Shown here: in pieces, positions 13,068-24,689 of the stretch
Numbering within the stretch: position 1 is the first letter of the stretch
Layout of the letters: each line of letters starts with the position of its first letter
Assembly (NCBI RefSeq): GCF_031755915.1
Contig: NC_083383.1
Span: 2,608,001-2,672,000, forward strand
Direction of reading: 5' to 3'
Source of the DNA: Ziziphus jujuba
Taxonomy: Eukaryota; Streptophyta; Magnoliopsida; Rosales; Rhamnaceae
Length of the DNA: 64,000 nucleotides
Notes under the pieces: model-generated
The model's input: the letters and a program-made list of their open reading frames with translations, nothing else
What the model was told of the DNA's origin: nothing
Databases searched by the model: none
Position numbers and translations under genes: made by a program

Positions 13068-13753
13068 TATACCTGACAATTCGGGTTGGTGGGTCGTGTT
13101 CGTGTCAACCCGTTTAATAATCGTGTCAAAAATGCCTAATCTGAATACGACCCATTTATTACTCGTGTCAAATACTTAAAACACTAACCCGACCTGTTTA
13201 TAAACAGGTCAACACGACACGACCCGTTTAACACGATTATTTTAACGGGTCGTGTTGACCTATTAACCCGTTAACCTGAAATTGACCTATTAACCCGAAA
13301 ACTAACCTATTAACCCGTTAACCCGAAAATTAACCTATTAACCCAAAATTTTTTTTATTTTTTTTTTATTTTTATGTTTTTGTTTTATTAAAAATGTATT
13401 TTTTGTTTTTAAAAAATTAGTAATAGAAAATTATTTTTATAAAATTTTTAATTTATAATATTTTTTAGTTATTAAATATTATATTAGTGATAAAATATTA
13501 ATTTAAAATTAAATTTAAATGGGTTGTAATAGGTATATAATCGTGTCGGGTTGAAACTGACACGTTTAATAAATGGGTCGTAACGGGTCAATTTCGAGTT
13601 AAACAGGTCAACCCGAAAATGACACGATTATTAATCGTGTTAAACGGGTTGACCCGATTATGATCCGAACCCATTTATAACAAACCCAAACCCATTTATT
13701 TCGTATCGTTTTCGAATCGTATTGCCGTGTCATGATCCAAATTGCCAGATCTA
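13068..13753. mobile_element. hAT-like non-autonomous transposon (MITE), about 686 bp
   Basis: The ends are imperfect inverted repeats: TATACCTGACAATTCGGG at the left and, reading inward on the other strand, TAGATCTGGCAATTTGGA at the right. The flanking 8-mers ATTGAACG (13060-13067) and ATTGGACA (13754-13761) agree at 6 of 8 positions, as an aged 8-bp target-site duplication of the hAT superfamily would. The interior repeats words such as AACCCGTTAACCCG and CGTGTCGGGTTGA in both orientations, so the element can form extensive hairpins. There is no coding capacity. The superfamily assignment is inference from TSD length and end sequence. Confidence 0.7.
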
Positions 13754-14329
13754 ATTGGACACGGATGTGGCTTTCCATGGAATGATAACCACGATAATGT
13801 CTCCACCCTAAACACGGAAAAACGGAAAAAAAGAAAAAAAAAAATTTGTTTTTTTTTTTTTTTTTCTTTTCAAAGTTATTTATTTATTTTTTTAATTTCT
13901 TCTTGGGATTGGGGATTGGATAAAGAGCGCCATCATGCTATTCTACTCACGGTCGTATATTCGTTCCAAGTGCTTTTTTTTTTTTTTTTTTTTTTTTTCC
14001 ACTGGGATTTTGTTTAAAAATCTTTTGGTTGACTCAATCCGATATAGACATTCACCAATAAGGTACTGACAAGACCAGGGGAGTAGGGGTATTTCTGTAA
14101 TGTGAATGCCCACTTAACACATCTTATAGAGGACGTGGCACGGTTTTTGTGGCGAATAGAAGCCAAGTGCAAGAATCTAAGGCTACCCAGTTGCAGGAGA
14201 TCTAAAACCTTCAAGATTACAACTCCTCCTCCTATCTGCTTTATGAAAAAAAAATACACTGCAAATAAGAAGGCTGCACAATAATTTAACTTATTGAAGA
14301 CAAAATACGGTGGAGCGAATATCCTGCCC

Positions 14330-14370
14330 AGTGCCTCTCTCTCTCTCTTTCTCTCTCTTTTCGTCTCTTC
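14330..14370 (+). repeat. TC-rich tract in 5' leader
   Basis: A CTCTCTCTTT-type pyrimidine tract lies about 150-190 bases upstream of the ATG at 14517. Such tracts are common in plant 5' UTRs and core promoters. The position suggests transcription of the DUF829 gene starts near here. Confidence 0.5.
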
Positions 14371-14516
14371 CAACGATTCAAGCCTAGTTTTCTGCAAATT
14401 TCCGGATAGCTAGCGAGGAGAATATCGTCAAGAAAGTAAACGATTTTTCAGTTCCAGGCTGTTATTGGAGAAAATATTGAAGAAAATTTTTGAATTTTAG
14501 AAGAACGGAGGAGAAA

Positions 14517-16782
14517 ATGTGGGGATTTGGGGGTAGGTATTACTGGGGAAGAAAGGAGGTCGGAGAGAAAGTTGAAGGGATAGTGGTATTATTCGCATGG
14601 ATGTCGAGCCAAGAAAGGCACCTGAACAGTTATGTGCAGCTCTACTCGTCTCTGGGATGGAATTCACTCGTCTGCCACTCCCAATTTCTCAATATGTGAG
14701 CTCAATTTTGCCGATTTTATTTTATTTCTTTTTCTTAAAGATTTTGTCTCATCTTCAATTCGGTCAAGGACTTTTAGCATGGTCGCTGTCTAACTTTCTG
14801 GTTTTTAGTTTTTAAAGTCAGGCTGGTTGATTGATAGAGTTTGTGGGTTATTTGAGTGCTTTGTTGCACAACTGTTTGATGAGAATGTTTGTCTACTGCG
14901 ATTGTCTGGAATATCTGTGCTTGTTTACGGCTAGTTGCTATATTATGAATTAAGTGGGTTTTTGTTACGGTTGGTATATTCGGATTGGAGCGGCATGTTA
15001 TTGGTCATTAATAGTTGTTACTTGGATTGGATATTAGCTTTGCAGGGTAGAGTGGATCTCTCTATCTTATTTCCTTGTTGAGATTAATGGTTATGCTGAT
15101 TGCTACTTCCGATCTGTTCTTTCTTTTTTGCACTAAAATACCTGTTGGCCAAAAGTCAGATGTTGGGTCAGTTGTTGACTATTTCTTTATCATTTTTTAC
15201 CCCAAATCAAGAGAGCGTCTTTTATTTTATTCTTGAAGGTTTGACGATACATTTTTCCTGAACTCGAGTTGCAAATAGCTGCCCCATCTATCATTGTTTC
15301 CTATGGGCGCTTTTCTGCTGCCTATAGCTAGGCATTTTGAATGTGTTGTAGAAATTAATTAAACTGAAAATCATTATTGGAGAACGGAAATCATGTTATA
15401 ATTCATTAAAACTTGAAGAGGTACAAGCATTTGCTGCATCAATAACTTCATTAGGCTGTAGTCGTATGTATATATATAGTTGATTTTCTGTTTTTGATAG
15501 CTTATGGCTTTATTAAGCTATTGTGCAATCGTAACTCAGAATCTGAATAGAGTTGTTTTCCTTTTTGTCATATTTGCTATTACATAACATTCTCTGTATC
15601 ACGTTGACTGATTATTTGATTTTCTTGTAAACCAATCTTCCATAGTTTAAGATCAAAATTAACAACTGGAAAACTAGGAACCGATGCTTGGATAAATTGC
15701 ACTCTTCTAATTACATTTGCAAAGTTTAGAACTTTAGTTTGTCCTTTAGCTAATTTACTAACAGTGTAGTGACTTGAGTTTGACGTCTTTGATATTTGCA
15801 GGTTCTTCCCAGAGAAGGCTACAAATTTGGCAATTGGCATCCTAAATGAACTTGTGGAGGTCAGTCACTAATGTTTTAATTCTTTAAAAGTGTGAAGGAA
15901 ACTTTTATTTGGATTTACTTAATTAAACCATCTAAATAACATTTCGTGATGTTTTTAATGTGGTGGAATCCCTACTTGCATTCAAATCCGTTCATTACAG
16001 TCTTTACAGAAAGTAAATTGAGAATGAAAGAAGTAATGTCTATTTGCCTCATAAAATTAGCTTATGATATTCAGCTAGACTCTTTTGAGATTTGAATTAT
16101 GATAACTCTGAAAAATGACTGACATATTTTGTACTTTAAATTAAATATAGGCGCTAAAAGTTAAGCCATGCCCAGTAGTCTTGGCATCTTTTTCTGGCGG
16201 TCCAAAGGCTTGTATGTACAGGCTTCTTCAGGTAAACTTCTCCATACAGTTCTATATTATGGACTTACGTTGTTGCCTTCAGTGATTGGGGAATGCAATG
16301 ACTAGTTGAATACATTTTCTTCTGTCTCAGATAATTGATGGGAACTGCGAAGCACTACCATATCTGGTAACTTTTTTTTTTTTTTTTTTTCTTTTGCTAT
16401 TTAATAAATTGAGAATGAAAGATGTAGTGTCTATCTGCCTCAAAAAATTTACTCATGAAATATTCGGCTAGACTCTTTTGAGATTTGAATTATGATAACT
16501 CTGAAAAAATAACTGGTGAGATTTGAATTATGATAATGAATTATTATTAATATCTTTTTTCCTTTGCTATTTAACTTATATGATGTATCCAAAATGTTTT
16601 CTGAAGACACTTTAAAGTAATCAGATAATAGCTAATAGCATATGAAGGCCAAACTCATTGTTTTTTACTTCGGAACACTTCGTATGGAGTTGACTATATT
16701 AAGGAGAATTCAGACAGTTGTCTTATTTTTGCTAGTACTTATATGGTTTGATATTTTCTCAGTACTATTAACTACTTTTAAT

Positions 16783-16814
<32 letters not shown>

Positions 16815-18236
16815 ATGAAGGGTGATTACCAACTGGTTAGAGATTGTATTTCTGGCTATATCTATGATTCCAGTCCAGTGGATTTTACCAGTGATTTGGG
16901 TACAAAATTTGTTCTTCACCCAACTGTCCTAAAAATTTCCCAGCCACCAAGAATAGTATCATGGATAGCCCATGGCATTGCTTCTAGCCTTGATGCCCTC
17001 TTCCTTAGTAAGTTTGAACAACAGCGTGCAGATTATTGGCAGACTCTATACTCCTCTGTGGTAAGTAATTAAGTACATATTTAGTGTTTTTTAAAAGTCT
17101 CTATCTCTATATATGTAATGCATATATATATATATATATATATATATTTTCCAGTTTTCACCATTCTTCTTTTGCAGAGAATGAAGGCCCCATATCTCAT
17201 TTTGTGCTCAGAAGATGATGACCTTGCTCCTTACCAGATTATTTGCAATTTTGCTCAACGGCTACAAGAACTTGGGGCTGATATTAAATTAGTAAAGTGG
17301 AATGGCTCTCCTCACGTAGGTCTGCTCCTAAAGTTCATAGAAATTTTTTTTTGCCTTGACTATTACTATTAGTCTTTGTAAAACACATAATGAATGTGCA
17401 GACAGTTGTGATTCTTTTACTGCATGGTGCACACCGGTTCAAGTTGATGTTTTAATTGAATAACTAATGCTTTTTCTTATAAAGTTTTTATGGTATCTCT
17501 GCACTGGTCTCGTTTTTCTACCTCAGTACATATGTAAAAGTATTTTGTAACAATGAAACAATTAGTTTTCATACTGTCTGTCTGAGTACAAAACTGAGTT
17601 TGAGAAAGAATTTACATCATCCTGTTTTTTAAGTGCTGTGTTTTCTATCTTTGCAACTTAAATTTTCTTTTCCTTTCCTATTTTTTAAAATTTTGGAGCA
17701 TGGCATGACTTTGAACTTATTCGATATGTTGGTTTGTGGTTGCAGGCCACTACAGGCATTATCCTATCGACTACAGGGCTGCTGTGACAGAGCTCCTTGG
17801 TAAAGCATCTGTAGTTCATTATCGGAGACTTAAAAGAGTTGACGGAGAAAGACTGGGTGCAGAAGCAAGGGATGATGAGATAATTGAGCCTCTGCGTAAT
17901 CTCAGGAAAGCAGCAGCCAGTTCAAATGGATATAAGGGAACTTCTCTAGTACTTGGAAATCAATCCTCGTTGCCCAGTTCAATGGAGTACTATGAAGGTA
18001 GGGATGTTGGGACGCTGCAAAATGAACGCAGAGAAGGTGTGATCCACTTTCCTAACCCACCAAGCATCAATGCTCATGGGGTTCTTGGTCAAATCTTATT
18101 CGATGTCTGTGTACCCAAGAACGTTGAAGGCTGGGATATCGGCTTATCAGGTTCCTTAAAAGGTCGCCCGTTTACTTCTACAAGGAGGCACACGCCCTTT
18201 AATCCGATAAAATGTATACGTCGATCTAGATTATAA
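14517..18236 (+). CDS. DUF829/TMEM53-like alpha/beta-hydrolase protein (408 aa)
   Basis: Seven exons, 14517-14695, 15802-15859, 16151-16231, 16331-16366, 16821-17060, 17178-17319 and 17746-18236, total 1,227 nt: 408 aa plus TAA. N-terminal MWGFGGRYYWGRKE leads into a strand-turn-helix pattern (GIVVLFAWMSSQERHL) typical of DUF829/TMEM53. The SFSGG motif at residues 92-96 is the nucleophile elbow (Ser94). CSEDDDLAPY near residue 208 places the acid, and SPHVGHYRHYP near 242-252 supplies the His, so a Ser-Asp-His triad is visible. Substrate is unknown; plant members are annotated only as alpha/beta hydrolases. The C-terminal about 130 residues beyond the hydrolase core end in an Arg-rich tail. 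Intron 1 is about 1.1 kb. Introns 2 and 4 share a duplicated segment of about 105 bp. The micro-exon 4 (36 nt) is in frame at both ends. Confidence 0.93.
16014..16116 (+). repeat. Intronic direct repeat, copy A
   Basis: The segment in intron 2 starting TAAATTGAGAATGAAAG and ending near GATAACTCTGAAAAAT recurs at 16404-16510 in intron 4 with scattered substitutions and small indels. The distance between copies is about 390 bp, spanning exons 3 and 4. Confidence 0.85.
16404..16510 (+). repeat. Intronic direct repeat, copy B
   Basis: Partner of 16014-16116. Directly after it, a further 20-base echo (GAGATTTGAATTATGATAA) occurs at about 16516-16535, so copy B has a small secondary duplication. 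Confidence 0.85.
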
Positions 18237-18239
18237 ACA

Positions 18240-18582
18240 CAATACCACTGACAAAATATAGGTGGAGATATTGATGAAGTTGTGGGGTCTAATATTTTGG
18301 TTCGAAGTACTAGGGGTTTGAACTTTTGTGGGGCGGAGACAATGAGACATAACGAGGAATGGATAAGGGGAATGAAATTTGTAGTTGGCTGGTGTAGCCA
18401 TCAGTATGGATATGGAATGGGCTTGAGCTATTTGACCTCTCAATCTACGACTTCAGAAAATGTATAGCGAGCCAACTGAAGGAGCTTAAGTTTTGCGGGG
18501 AACGTCGTAATGAAAAAATAAGAGGATCCTGTAAATGCAGTATCCTTAACTCCTTAATTGTAAAATTCTCATTTTGTGATGA

Positions 18583-18616
<34 letters not shown>

Positions 18617-18900
18617 TATTAAGGCTTATCCCAAATAAAATGCGGAAACAATTTACTTGGCAGCTGCTGATGGTACTGTCATGAACATCGAGAAATTATG
18701 TGGCCAAAGCATGCATGATTTTGTTCTCAACTAGTTTATATCGTTGGATTCCATCGGTTACCTTCTTACTAAATTATAAAAACAAGTATTTAAACTTCAA
18801 AAATTCTAGACCAACAAGTCAAAAAAAAAAAAAAAAAAGCTTCTTTTTGGGAATGGCTAAACCCTAAAATCGAGTAATTAATATTTACTCTTTCTCCATC

Positions 18901-18936
<36 letters not shown>

Positions 18937-19190
18937 AAAAAGAAGAAAAGAAGTCTACGGGACAAAGTGGTTCCGAGTGTCAACTTTTGGTTCAAGCTTG
19001 AAGTGTGCAAATGTACAGGCCCAAATTGGTTATGAGAGCTTCATCGGTAGCCACTGCAAAAGAAGAATAAATTGATCAAGCTCAAGCTCTGTGAATATGA
19101 TCGACAATTAGTATTGTGCTAAGAGAGCAAGATAACACCTTAACACCTTATTTATTTACATCGGAAAAGGGAAAGAGAGAGACTTGGGAG
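18240..19190. other. Short intergenic region with A-tracts
   Basis: It holds the 3' UTR of the DUF829 gene, a (TA)n run at about 18588-18612, and two long A-runs (about 18823-18838 and 18901-18932) before the FLDH 5' leader. Nothing else was seen. Confidence 0.5.
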
Positions 19191-19193
19191 AAG

Positions 19194-21089
19194 ATGAAGA
19201 TAGTGGTGACCGGCGCGTCTGGATATTTGGGGGGCAGATTGTGCCACGCTCTCCTGCGAGAGGGCCACTATGTTCGCGCCTTGGTACGGCCCACCAGCGA
19301 TCTCTCCGCCCTCCCTCCACTCTCCACTGCCGGAGCTGATGGTGCTTCCCTAGAAATCGTCTACGGTGATATCACCGACTATCCCTCGCTCCTCTCTGCC
19401 TTCTCCAGTTGCCACGTTATCTTCCATTCAGCCGCCGTTGTCGAGCCCTGGCTTCCCGACCCTTCCAAGTTCTTCTCCGTAAGCACATCTCCATAGTCCA
19501 TATTATTGCTGCAAAATCCAATTTTGAATTTCATTTTTCAATTGTTTGATAGGCGAGAATACCCACGAAAATGAACAGAAAATTTTGAACTTCAATTTTG
19601 AGGGTTTTTTTTTTTTTTTTTTGTTCTTTTGTAAAATTCTTTGCGAACAGAAATAAGTGGGAGAAACTAGAACAATATGTGTTGATTTCGTTTTAGGTCA
19701 ACGTAGGGGGATTAAAGAACGTGTTGCAAGCTGTTAGAGAGACGAAGACGGTAGAGAAGGTTGTATATACGTCGTCGTTTTTTGCTCTGGGACCAACGGA
19801 TGGATATGTTGCCGATGAGAGTCAAGTACAGAGATTCTACAATTACGAACTGCTTCCTTTTTCCTTTTTTTCTTGCAAAAGAAGAAAGATGTTTTCTTTT
19901 CTGATTATCTGCTTCGTGTTCCTCAGACCACATATTTGTGATGACAGGTCCATCAGGAGAAGTATTTCTGCACAGAGTACGAGAAATCGAAGGTTGCTGC
20001 TGATAAGATTGCATTAGGAGCAGCTGCGGAAGGGCTGCCAATAACAGTTGTATATCCGGGAGTCATTTACGGTCCAGGCAAGGTCACTACGGGGAATATA
20101 GTTGCTCGCCTGGTACTTGTGCTTCTCACTTTAATTCTTCATAAAAGGAGCATTGTAATTGGAAACCGGAAAATCTTTTAAGTTGTTTATAGTAGTCATT
20201 AGCAATAAGATTAGGTAATAAGACTGAGTAATAGTCCCATTCTAAATCTCTGAAAAATTGTTGATACCTGCGACTTCATAATATGATAACTATGATATAA
20301 AGTGACATGTTTAGCTGGTTTTTCGTACATGAATTTATTATTGTGTTGTGTGTTTAATGTAATGCCAATGGTAGGTCAGTCAACAAATCTTTTAGTAATG
20401 GTCTTCTATTGAGTAAAGGTTTTAATTCATTGCTGAACTGCTAATATGCATCTTACTCCAAAAGATATGCATATCATTGAGTTTTCTCTGTTAATATTTC
20501 AATGGAAGTTGATTTTCCTGCCAGCTTGTTGAACGATTTAATGGACGGCTACCTGGTTATATAGGATCTGGATTTGATAGATATTCGTTTAGCCATGTAG
20601 ATGATGTAGTAGAGGGGCATATTTCAGCAATGAACAAAGGTCGAGCTGGTGAAAGATATCTACTAACAGGAGAAAATGCATCATTCAAGCATGTTTTTGA
20701 TATGGCTGCTATAATCACCGAAACGAAGAAGCCCATATTTAACATCCCCTTATGGTTGATTGAGGTATATGGATGGGTATCAGTTCTTTTCTCTCGACTT
20801 CTGGGAAAGCTTCCTCTAATCAGCCCCCCGGTATGCTTCATTTGATGTTTTGCAATTTCCTTCTGGTCTTCAAACACCATAGCAATAGATTTTCCTTTGC
20901 CTTATATTCTTGTTGTCTAATAATTTTCTTTTGCCCATCTGGGAGCAGACAGTCTATGTTTTAAGACATCAATGGGCATATTCCTGTGAGAAGGCCAAAG
21001 CAGAGCTGGATTATAATCCTAGAAGCTTGAAAGAAGGACTGGAAGAGGTGCTACCCTGGTTGAAGAACTTGGGGTTGATAAAATACTAA
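19194..21089 (+). CDS. FLDH: Farnesol dehydrogenase-like NAD(P)-dependent reductase (341 aa)
   Basis: Five exons, 19194-19478, 19697-19825, 19948-20112, 20525-20830 and 20949-21089, sum to 1,026 nt: 341 aa plus TAA, all introns phase 0. The protein opens with MKIVVTGASGYLGGRLC, the Rossmann GxxGxxG (Gly7, Gly10, Gly13). SAAVVEPW and VVYTSSFFALGPTDG follow, and the catalytic Tyr149-x3-Lys153 lies in TEYEKSK. The PGVIYGPGK segment and the C-terminal PLWLIEVYGWVSVLFSRL hydrophobic stretch match the extended SDR group containing Arabidopsis FLDH. That enzyme oxidises farnesol to farnesal and affects ABA signalling; the hydrophobic segment may give membrane association. Assignment to FLDH rather than another dihydroflavonol-reductase-like SDR rests on overall recognition of the sequence. 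Length fits the family. The start is the first ATG giving a complete Rossmann strand. Confidence 0.9.
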
Positions 21090-21119
21090 GGATAGTCCCT
21101 AATCTTCATGAAGCAACTT

Positions 21120-22080
21120 TACACCTCAATTTGGGGGGAAATTTGCCAAATGCTCTTGGCAATCCACATAGAAAAGCTGAGAAATGAACGAGGAGTTGAG
21201 AAAATGTATGTGTTGTCAACCTTTGTTGAGCACAGAGTTGATTGCATGAAAAAGTCATTCAATATGTGGTAATGTGTTTACATGATAAACTTAACCTGAG
21301 TCGACTTATACGGAAGAATTTGCCGGACAAATTAATGTACTTTGCATGGCCCAAGTGCCTCTCTACTTTACCTAATTATTGCAACTTCTAAAACCCTTTA
21401 GTGCACCAGGTTTATGAGTTCTTCATTTAGGGTTACCCTGGATTTGATCTGAAACTTGAATCATGACTGTGAACTCTGGACCAGATTAATTTGGGAGCCA
21501 ATTATTCAAGTCGTGAATGAATCTGTGTCCCTTTCACTGCCTATAAAGCGTTAGCCGGTTGAACTGGTTTTTGCTAACAAAAAGATAAAAATTAATCGCT
21601 CTTTTTGTTCTTTATTTGGTAAACCTCTTTGTATTGAAATTGCTAGCTGAAAGACTAGAAAATCAAGTTAAAAAAAAAAAAATTAAAATTAAAAAAAAAC
21701 TTGCAAAACCATACGATTTTTTGAAATGGATAACGTCACATATCAAATTTACAATTTTGAATCTACACCGTCGAATTTGATTTGACTCTTATCGATTTAG
21801 CTGTACGGCAAGGTGAGAAGGGTAATAATAAAAATGGAAACAACAGTGTACCACGCATTTAAAATTTAAAATGGTAACCAAAAGATATTTGCTTCTGTCC
21901 AATGATGATCATATTCCAGAGTGGGAACCCAACGGTCGACTGTCGAGATTTTCAAATTTAGTGCCTTTTTCCCTCACTCAGACTCTCTCTCTCCATTCCA
22001 AGTCTCAGTCTCAGGCCTCACTTCCAGACTTCCGGTGGTTGGCCGTCGAAAAAACAAAAAAAAAAAAAAAAAAAAAGAGA
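21120..22080. other. Intergenic between FLDH and the B3 gene
   Basis: This contains the FLDH 3' UTR, A-rich tracts near 21670-21705, and the 5' leader of the B3 gene with an A-run at about 22055-22076 just before its ATG. No other gene was seen. Confidence 0.5.
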
Positions 22081-22093
22081 AAAAACGCACACA

Positions 22094-23742
22094 ATGGTGG
22101 TGGCTAAACCTAAGGTATCCTACGAGGAATGCCGTCGCAAGAGATTGGAGGAAAACAAGAAGAGGATGGAGGCCCTCAATCTCCCCAAGATTGCTCAATC
22201 TCTTCGAAACTCCTTAACTCCCAAGCCCTCCCCTGTAAATCTCACACCCACCTCTCCTCCCTCCCCCTCTCTCTTTGTATTACTTCTCTGACTCCATTAG
22301 AGGGGCTAAACTCTGCTATCTCATTAAATGCGCAGATGAAGAGCGTAAAGAAACCTCGCACGTTAGAGAAAGAGGTGGTTGTGGTCAGAAGGTCAAGTCG
22401 CGTGGCAAACTTGCCCGCCCCTGTTTATAAAGAAGTGAGTCAATTTTCGTCTTTGGCGCTTTTGTTATAAAACATCGAATAAATTTGATAAGGATTTTTT
22501 TTTTTTTTTGGGGCAATTCGTTAATATTTGTGGCAGGTTGTTATTGATCGCGTGCTGATACCTAGAAGGTATGGTTTAGATTGAAATGATTTAGTTCTTT
22601 GGATGTGGGATATTATGATGTTACAATTCCTTGGTGTTTTGGAGGTTGTGAAGTAAGTTCGTAAGCTACATGGGATGTATACAGGATTTCTAAGCACAGG
22701 GATTTGTCGAACCGTGTTTATGCTTCGGATGAAGCGAGGGCGGCCGCCATAGAGATTGCAGAGAAACTACAATCGGGTTTGGAACCTCAGTATCCTAACT
22801 TTATAAAATCAATGCTCCCATCACATGTCACAGGAGGTTTCTGGCTGGTAAGTAAGCAGGTCCTTAAATCTAGCCACAAAGGTTTCTTATTATTATCACA
22901 ATTTGTTTTGACCACAAAAAGTCATTTCATTTTTTATTTGTGTTCTACTCGTTGAGTAGAATGATGTAGATTTTCAAAGTTTGCTGATATTTTTGGGTAT
23001 TTAGAGGGTGTTTTTTTGTGACATTGGGAATCAATAAAATAAAAATATGATGCACTCAACAATTTATCTGTTATGTTCTCACCATTGAGATGGAGAAATT
23101 AATTAAAAGCTTAGCACATGTATTTTTGCTCTCCCAATAAATTTTAGGATATGATGAAACAATACCCATTATCTGATTAAGGGTTATTGGAATTCTATAT
23201 GATACCATTTTCCTTGCAGCATACTTTATTATTTTCTGTCGAAAAGGATTGAATTTGAATTATCTTATGGAGTATGCCCATGATTTTTCTATTATTTTGT
23301 GTATATATAGGGCCTTCCGGTACATTTCTGCAAAGTGAACCTCCCAAAGAGAGATGAAGTTATGACATTGATAGATGAAGATGGTAATGAATACCCAACT
23401 ATTTACTTGGCCCGAAAAACTGGACTAAGTGGTGGATGGAAAGGATTTTCAGTTGCTCATGAATTGATGGATGGGGATGCATTAATTTTCCAATTAGTCC
23501 GGCCTTCAGCATTCAAGGTGATTGAAATTTAAACCACTTTCCACATTATTCACATTATTATACAATAACGTTTAAGAAAAGAATTATATCCGTTACTCTC
23601 ATCTTTCTTTCAGTACTCCATCTGTTTTTAATTTCTCTTCCACTTTCCTGGCATTTTCTTTTAATCCTTTCATTGGCTTGAATTCTCTTTTCAGGTATAC
23701 ATTGTTAGGGTTAATGGTGATGGACAGGATAACCAGTCTTGA
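22094..23742 (+). CDS. B3 DNA-binding-domain protein (229 aa)
   Basis: Six exons, 22094-22234, 22336-22434, 22537-22568, 22685-22847, 23311-23517 and 23695-23742, give 690 nt: 229 aa plus TGA. The N-terminus has a basic helix (SYEECRRKRLEENKKRMEAL) and a basic linker (VVVVRRSSRVANLP). The B3 domain spans about residues 128-222: FIKSMLPSHVTGGFWLGLP, then the HFCKVNLPKRDE strand, TGLSGGWKGFSVAHELMDGD and FQLVRPSAFKVYIVRV. This arrangement is that of the At3g19184/At5g42700-type B3 proteins, a plant nuclear family whose targets are mostly unknown. The last exon encodes only 15 residues and the stop. Intron 2 of the coding region interrupts the basic linker. A 237-bp tandem duplication lies 0.5 kb downstream, outside the coding region. 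Confidence 0.93.
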
Positions 23743-23799
23743 GTCTTATGCATTTGCATGTTAAAGCTATCTTACTCAATTTTAGGTAATTACTTTAGA

Positions 23800-24205
23800 A
23801 TAGTTATTGCTGTGTTTCCATTCCATACAAATAACTATAATTTTATGATTTATGATATGCAGTTCCTTCTTATGCTAATGTAAAGGCTTTTTTGCTCTTT
23901 TAATAACGTGTATGATGCTGTTGGTCAACATCATCCAATCCATTAACTTTATTCAACAAAAATGAAATCTGATAAAAAAAATATAAGATCGTTTGGAGTG
24001 GGGAGGAGTCTGAGGATTTAGTGATTAAAGACTTGAATATTTTGTTGTGGGACCCCTCATCTTTTCAGCATAATGATTAAAAGCTTAGAAAAGACCAGAA
24101 TATGCAATAATAATATACGTAATCATCGCATATGAGAGCGGAAGTAAATGGAGGTTACCTAAAAATCATTTGTGTTTTTTTTCATAGCAAAAAGGAAAAA
24201 AATAT
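23800..24205. other. 3' flank of the B3 gene, nothing further seen
   Basis: Probable 3' UTR remnants and AT-rich filler, ending at the tandem duplication that starts at about 24211. Confidence 0.4.
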
Positions 24206-24210
24206 AATTT

Positions 24211-24684
24211 TTCTTTTTTTGGGGAGGAGGGGGGTTGCTAACACATCATTGCTTGGCATCTTTTTGCATTGATAATGACCACACACAAGGAGTTATGGGA
24301 ATGCATCTCGACTGTTTATTCAGAAACCATGTGGGCTTTCTGATGCTCTGATTGACTGCTTATATGGAAAGCCTGTGGATGGCCGTCTTGCCTTTAATTG
24401 AAATAGCTGTGGCCCTTGTTCATTGGGTCTCAAATTTCCTAGTATTTTTCTTTTTTTGGGGAGGAGGGGGGTTGCTAACACATCATTGCTTGGCATCTTT
24501 TTGCATTGATTATGACCACACACAAGGAGTTATGGGAATGCATCTCGACTGTTTATTCAGAAACCATGTGGGCTTTCTGATGCTCTGATTGACTGCTTAT
24601 ATGGAAAGCCTGTGGATGGCCGTCTTGCCTTTAATTGAAATAGCTGTGGCCCTTGTTCATTGGGTCTCAAATTTCCTAGTATTA
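24211..24684 (+). repeat. Two-copy tandem duplication, 237-bp unit
   Basis: Copy 1 (24211-24447) and copy 2 (24448-24684) are head-to-tail and almost identical: I found one substitution (GATAATGACC versus GATTATGACC) and a possible T-run length difference. Each copy begins with a T-run followed by GGGGAGGAGGGGGGTTGC and ends at TTTCCTAGTATT. No long frame is shared and no transposon ends are present. The near identity means a very recent duplication or an assembly artefact. Confidence 0.95.
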
Positions 24685-24689
24685 TGTAA

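Noticed and set aside
21974..22198. Minus-strand frames opposite the first exon of the B3 gene
   Set aside because: They are mirror shadows of the real exon and of the A-run before its ATG.
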